From the NCBI GenBank assembly GCA_036365455.1, contig JAWQUS010000011.1, positions 2,004,001 to 2,068,000 of the forward strand: 64,000 nucleotides of DNA, read 5' to 3'. Source of the stretch: Macrosoma leucophasiata (Eukaryota; Arthropoda; Insecta; Lepidoptera; Hedylidae). The notes under the pieces are model-generated. The model saw only the letters and a list, made by a program, of their open reading frames with translations, did no database searches and was not told where the DNA came from. Each line of letters starts with the position of its first letter. Positions within the stretch are counted from its first letter, which is position 1. Of the stretch, positions 60,645-64,000 are shown piece after piece. The translations under genes and the position numbers were made by a program.

Positions 60645-60876
60645 CCACCCCACGATTGAAGCATGTCCACACCATCTGTAAAACCACGCATTGTGATGTC
60701 ACTAACAATGACTTCACACGCTATGAAACTGGGCCAAATCAATTTTCACCAGATCGACATGCTTCAATTACAGCATACGTATTATTAACGCAATATCACA
60801 AGATTTGTAACACAGTTTTGTTTTACTGTACATTGAAGTACAGTTCTTTATTGTTAAGTAATAGGTTATAAGGCAC

Positions 60877-60882
60877 AATAAA
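60877..60882 (+). terminator. GST poly(A) signal
   Basis: AATAAA, 233 bases after the GST stop, followed within about 20 bases by a T-rich/GT-rich downstream element (TTGTTGTTTTTCTC). The 3' UTR is then about 250 nt. Confidence 0.8.
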
Positions 60883-60977
60883 TGAAGCTCGAAACTTGTT
60901 GTTTTTCTCACCTATACATTAATAACATAGGTCATGAAAATAGTTGGGAATCTTGAAGTGTAACCACGGTGCTAATA

Positions 60978-61700
60978 GGTTAGGAATCCACTGCAGAATA
61001 ATTTCGTTCATCCAGATATGCAGCAAACCTAATTTTTACGCATATTTATAATCCAGGGAATATATATCCACTAGGTTGCCTATCAAAAAATTACCGCTTG
61101 TATTTTTTTACATTTTTTTTTTGGGAAAAAATTGACTACTTCACGGCTCTTTGTTTTATATTATTTCGCATTAACACATGCTTGTGAAATATATTTTATT
61201 TTTAAAGAAAAATGGAAAGAAAAATTTGACTTCAGACGAGGCTCGAACTCGCGACCTACTGGGAATCTAGTCCAGCCGCTCTTCCAATTGAGCTACTGAA
61301 GCCCTGCTCGATTTGTCAAATATTTCCTTCACATCTATTGCATTGCTTTATGGTAGCAGCAGCGCCATCTATTACCAACTATGCTAATGTATACTCTGAA
61401 AAATCACGGCTGTCGTTGCGCACTTGGCCGCCTCTACATACTTTCATTCCGCCCCGATAACTTTTTGCGTCCATAACGTAAATGTATCATTTAAATATCA
61501 AATTATTGTGATATACGGCAGCCAAATTAAATCGACCGCAAATATGAGTTGCTGGCTGTTTAAGATAAAATGATTTAATTAAAAATACTTGCGGCCAAAT
61601 TTTGATGGGCAACCTAGTGGATATATTATTACATATGCGGAAAAACTAGGATTACAGTATATCTGGATGAACGAATTGATTCTGCAGTGGGATCCTAACC
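60978..61700. mobile_element. Mariner-type MITE, second copy, with tRNA-like insert
   Basis: Ends GGTTAGGAATCCACTGCAGA and TCTGCAGTGGGATCCTAACC, TIRs over about 100 bases. About 190 bases longer than the 7759-8294 copy because it contains the tRNA-like sequence. Confidence 0.85.
61228..61306 (-). pseudogene. tRNA-like sequence inside a mariner-type MITE
   Basis: The minus strand reads GCTTCAGTAGCTCAATTGGA, AGAGCGGCTGGACTAGATT and GCGAGTTCGAGCCTCGT, closing with CTGAAGT that pairs with the start. D and T arms are good. The anticodon stem has a mismatch and the apparent anticodon (AGA) does not fit the short variable arm, so it is unlikely to be a working tRNA-Ser. It is followed by a T-rich run. 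The other copy of the host MITE (7759-8294) lacks it. Confidence 0.55.
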
Positions 61701-61719
61701 CATAACAGGGTAATACAGA

Positions 61720-61835
61720 AAGACGTCTACTGTTGGACTAAACCATTTCCTGAAGATGTCCACAATAGTGTTGTGCGTCATCCAGGAGAGAATATGCCAA
61801 AATCCCTAGCATGCGGAGGGGAAATTATTATAAAA
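61720..61835 (-). repeat. RTE-tailed repeat fragment
   Basis: AGAAAGACGTCTACTGTTGG, GTGTTGTGCGTCATCCAGGA GAGAATATGCC: the reverse of the family tail and the ATGACGCACAA block. Confidence 0.55.
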
Positions 61836-62169
61836 GCCATTCTATTAAACTATTAAATGTAAGTTAGAACATCAAAACACAAGACTCACAAGAAAACACA
61901 TAGAAATTTACATTATATTTTATTATCTTTGTCTTTCATAAAGTAATTACAGATAGGCACTAAAAAAATAACCATGCATATGTAAGACCATAATACAATA
62001 ACATATTTCCTTATACAACGAACACCTCGACATTTTGAATTCACTATAGATTTTAGCACCGTTGTCGGTGAAGATGAGACCGGAGCCACCTAGCGGCGTG
62101 TTGTGAGTATTAAGCTATAGCCCGGCTATAGACTCGTCGAGAGTAGAGCGAACGTTCTCTGTTCATCTT

Positions 62170-62320
62170 AAAATCAAGCAGAAAATAGTGGGGAAACGAT
62201 CGTTTTGTTTTTTCTCTTTTCATCATTATAGTATGGAATTGTAAGAGACAGGTTGGTAACTTACTCCTCCCAAAAAGCTGTTATAATGGCTCGTTTCGTC
62301 TCTGTGTCCAACTCATAGTG
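62170..62320 (+). repeat. Direct repeat, copy 2
   Basis: AGCAGAAAATAGTGGGGAAA CGATCGTTTTGTT, TAAGAGACAGGTTGGTAACT TACTCCTCCC. Confidence 0.75.
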
Positions 62321-62329
62321 TATGCAAGC

Positions 62330-64000
62330 CAAGTGCCGGTTTTATAACATAATATATATGCATAAATAACATGCGAAGTGAAACATTGTGGAACCACTAA
62401 GTTGCGTGGTTACACAATATTTCACTTTTTAGTTTGTGAAACAACATTTTAAAACAATAATATTAATTTGGACAATATTTGTCTCTTTCGACTACATTTC
62501 GGCAATAAAAGAAAGAGAGAGAAAACAATAGATAACACGATCGTCTAGTCTGCTTTTCTCCATTTTATTGAATAGAGATCGCTCAGTCCATTCCCTATTT
62601 ATATTAGATTGTAGCAGTGTTATATATACAATATTGCTTAAGGTCATGGTAGGGGCAGATATATGCAGAATTAAGCCAAAGCAAAGAATTATTCTTAATG
62701 CACATCATTCACAAATAAACTTGCAATGATAAACATACAATTTAATATCCCTCTCCTAATAAATCCATTAATTTACTCTTAAATTGTTAACATAATTCAT
62801 AATCATCCTATCCAAACTGTCTTGTAGTCCAAACTTTAGGCTAGTTTGTAATAACAAAAGAATAACATCTCTTTTTGTATATAAAACATGTAATCCAGGA
62901 AAAATAAGGCATTCAACTTTGTAGACTCAATAATCCAACGTAATAGAATCAAATAATTTTAAACAGTGATTGGCGACCAGTGTACAAGGTCTATACTGAA
63001 TCACTGTAGTTTTACCGCTGTGTCCGAAAATAAGTTATTCTATACTTTATATTTTCTAGTCTAGGACACGTTTAGATACAATGGCACTAAAATCTAAGTA
63101 ACATGTTCAACATTTCATTAGGACACAGTAAATGACATTGAAGCCCCCATGCTTGAGCGATTGCACAGTTAGCTTAGCGCTTTATTGCTGGATTAGTTAG
63201 ATATCTTGGCGATAGTATCGCTGGTTTAGCGATAATTATAACGCTGATTTGTAAAATGCTAATTTGGCTTCGCAGTACCTCAACTGGCAGACTGCTCATC
63301 GCCAAAATTTATCGTTAACTTGGAGATACGCTAAATTATATTCAATGTCAACTAAAACTAGTTATAATTATTATTTATCGTTCGATAGCGACACTATCGT
63401 CAACAATTTTTACCCCTTGTTATTAGAGCTAACTTCACATTTGTTAAATGTTACAGATTCATCGATAATATCGCCATACCAACAACATCATAGCCAAGTC
63501 AGCGATATTATCGCTAGTTTAGCAATAACGAATCAACAGTAAGCGGTTTACTACTCATTTGGAGATATTATTATCGCCAAATTGGCAATAATGCGTTATA
63601 ACTAGTTAGTTAAACAATAGATATTGTTGCTCAGCATACTGAGGTTTCATTCGCTTACAGATATTTAAAAATATTGTCAAGTTCTTTTCATGTTTAAATT
63701 GGTTATGACTGATATTTTATCTGTAACTTGCTATAAGTGAATCATTTACTTTTACTGAAAAGTTTTCGCTCTAACATTTTTACAATTACCACAAAATAAC
63801 AATACTGTTGTTGCCCACATAGATCGGCGTAAGTTGACAATGTCGACGGAATAAAAAAAGAACTTTCAACAGGCAAAAATAACATGAAAAGCATAAATAA
63901 TGTCCAAAGGCACGTAAGATCTGTAAACGAAACGACAAAAAAAAAACTAAATGATAAAACGATCATTTAAAAAAGCTATTTTTCTTAGTAAAATCTATTA
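62330..64000. other. Right end: AT-rich, no recognised gene
   Basis: No gene I can support. 63180-63600 is rich in scattered GCGATA/TATCG words (GGCGATAGTATCGCTGG, CAGCGATATTATCGCTAG), suggesting an old palindromic MITE. Minus-strand AATAAA signals occur (for example near 61,918) and might mark the 3' end of a minus-strand gene beyond the window; this is speculation. Confidence 0.4.

Noticed and set aside
61228..61306. Functional tRNA-Ser
   Set aside because: Anticodon stem mismatch and short variable arm; similar degenerate sequence at 39905-39990.

Overview
This is eukaryotic DNA from an insect, most probably a moth or butterfly. Genes are split into short exons with GT-AG introns. The window holds a Delta-class glutathione S-transferase, an insect class. 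It is AT-rich and crowded with dispersed elements of lepidopteran type: tRNA-headed and 5S-headed SINEs, Jockey and RTE LINE pieces, TIR MITEs, and a nuclear copy of insect mitochondrial 16S rDNA. The species is inferred from repeat style and gene type; I could not search a database.

Two protein genes lie head to head. The first, on the minus strand from 36,745 down past base 1, is WDR44 (Rab11-binding WD40 protein). I traced 17 coding exons whose phases all join, giving about 918 residues from the initiator Met and FFAT motif into the WD40 propeller. The C-terminus lies off the left edge. The second, on the plus strand from about 43,190 to 60,900, is a complete Delta GST of 216 residues: a TATA-driven noncoding first exon, four coding exons (141+201+206+103 nt) and a poly(A) signal. 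A tRNA-Leu(CAG) gene sits antisense in a WDR44 intron.

The rest is mostly repeats. A full-length, frameshifted Jockey-clade LINE (12,821-18,630, target duplication AGAGACATAAC) sits in a WDR44 intron. About twenty copies or pieces of one abundant 250-300 bp element (called family A here) are scattered throughout. Several are broken by later insertions: the Jockey LINE, a 5S rRNA-derived SINE, an RTE-like LINE, a second LINE piece and mitochondrial DNA.

Regions: 1-5.4 kb, WDR44 WD40 exons with an array of 18 extra copies of an exon end plus its splice donor; 5.5-12.7 kb, MITEs, SINE, minisatellite; 12.8-18.6 kb, Jockey LINE; 20-28.3 kb, WDR44 middle exons; 28.4-36.7 kb, WDR44 5' exons, tRNA-Leu and repeats; 36.8-43.1 kb, intergenic repeats; 43.1-60.9 kb, GST gene with repeat-filled introns and decayed copies of one GST exon; 60.9-64 kb, MITE and AT-rich sequence without a recognisable gene.

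The most unusual features are: (1) the 127-130 bp tandem array in WDR44, each unit carrying the 3' part of a WD40 exon and a 5' splice site; (2) tandem repeats abutting the donor side of two other WDR44 exons; (3) three decayed copies of GST exon 3 in the next intron; (4) a 33 bp hairpin insertion with a 7 bp duplication inside a MITE; (5) repeated insertion into family A elements.
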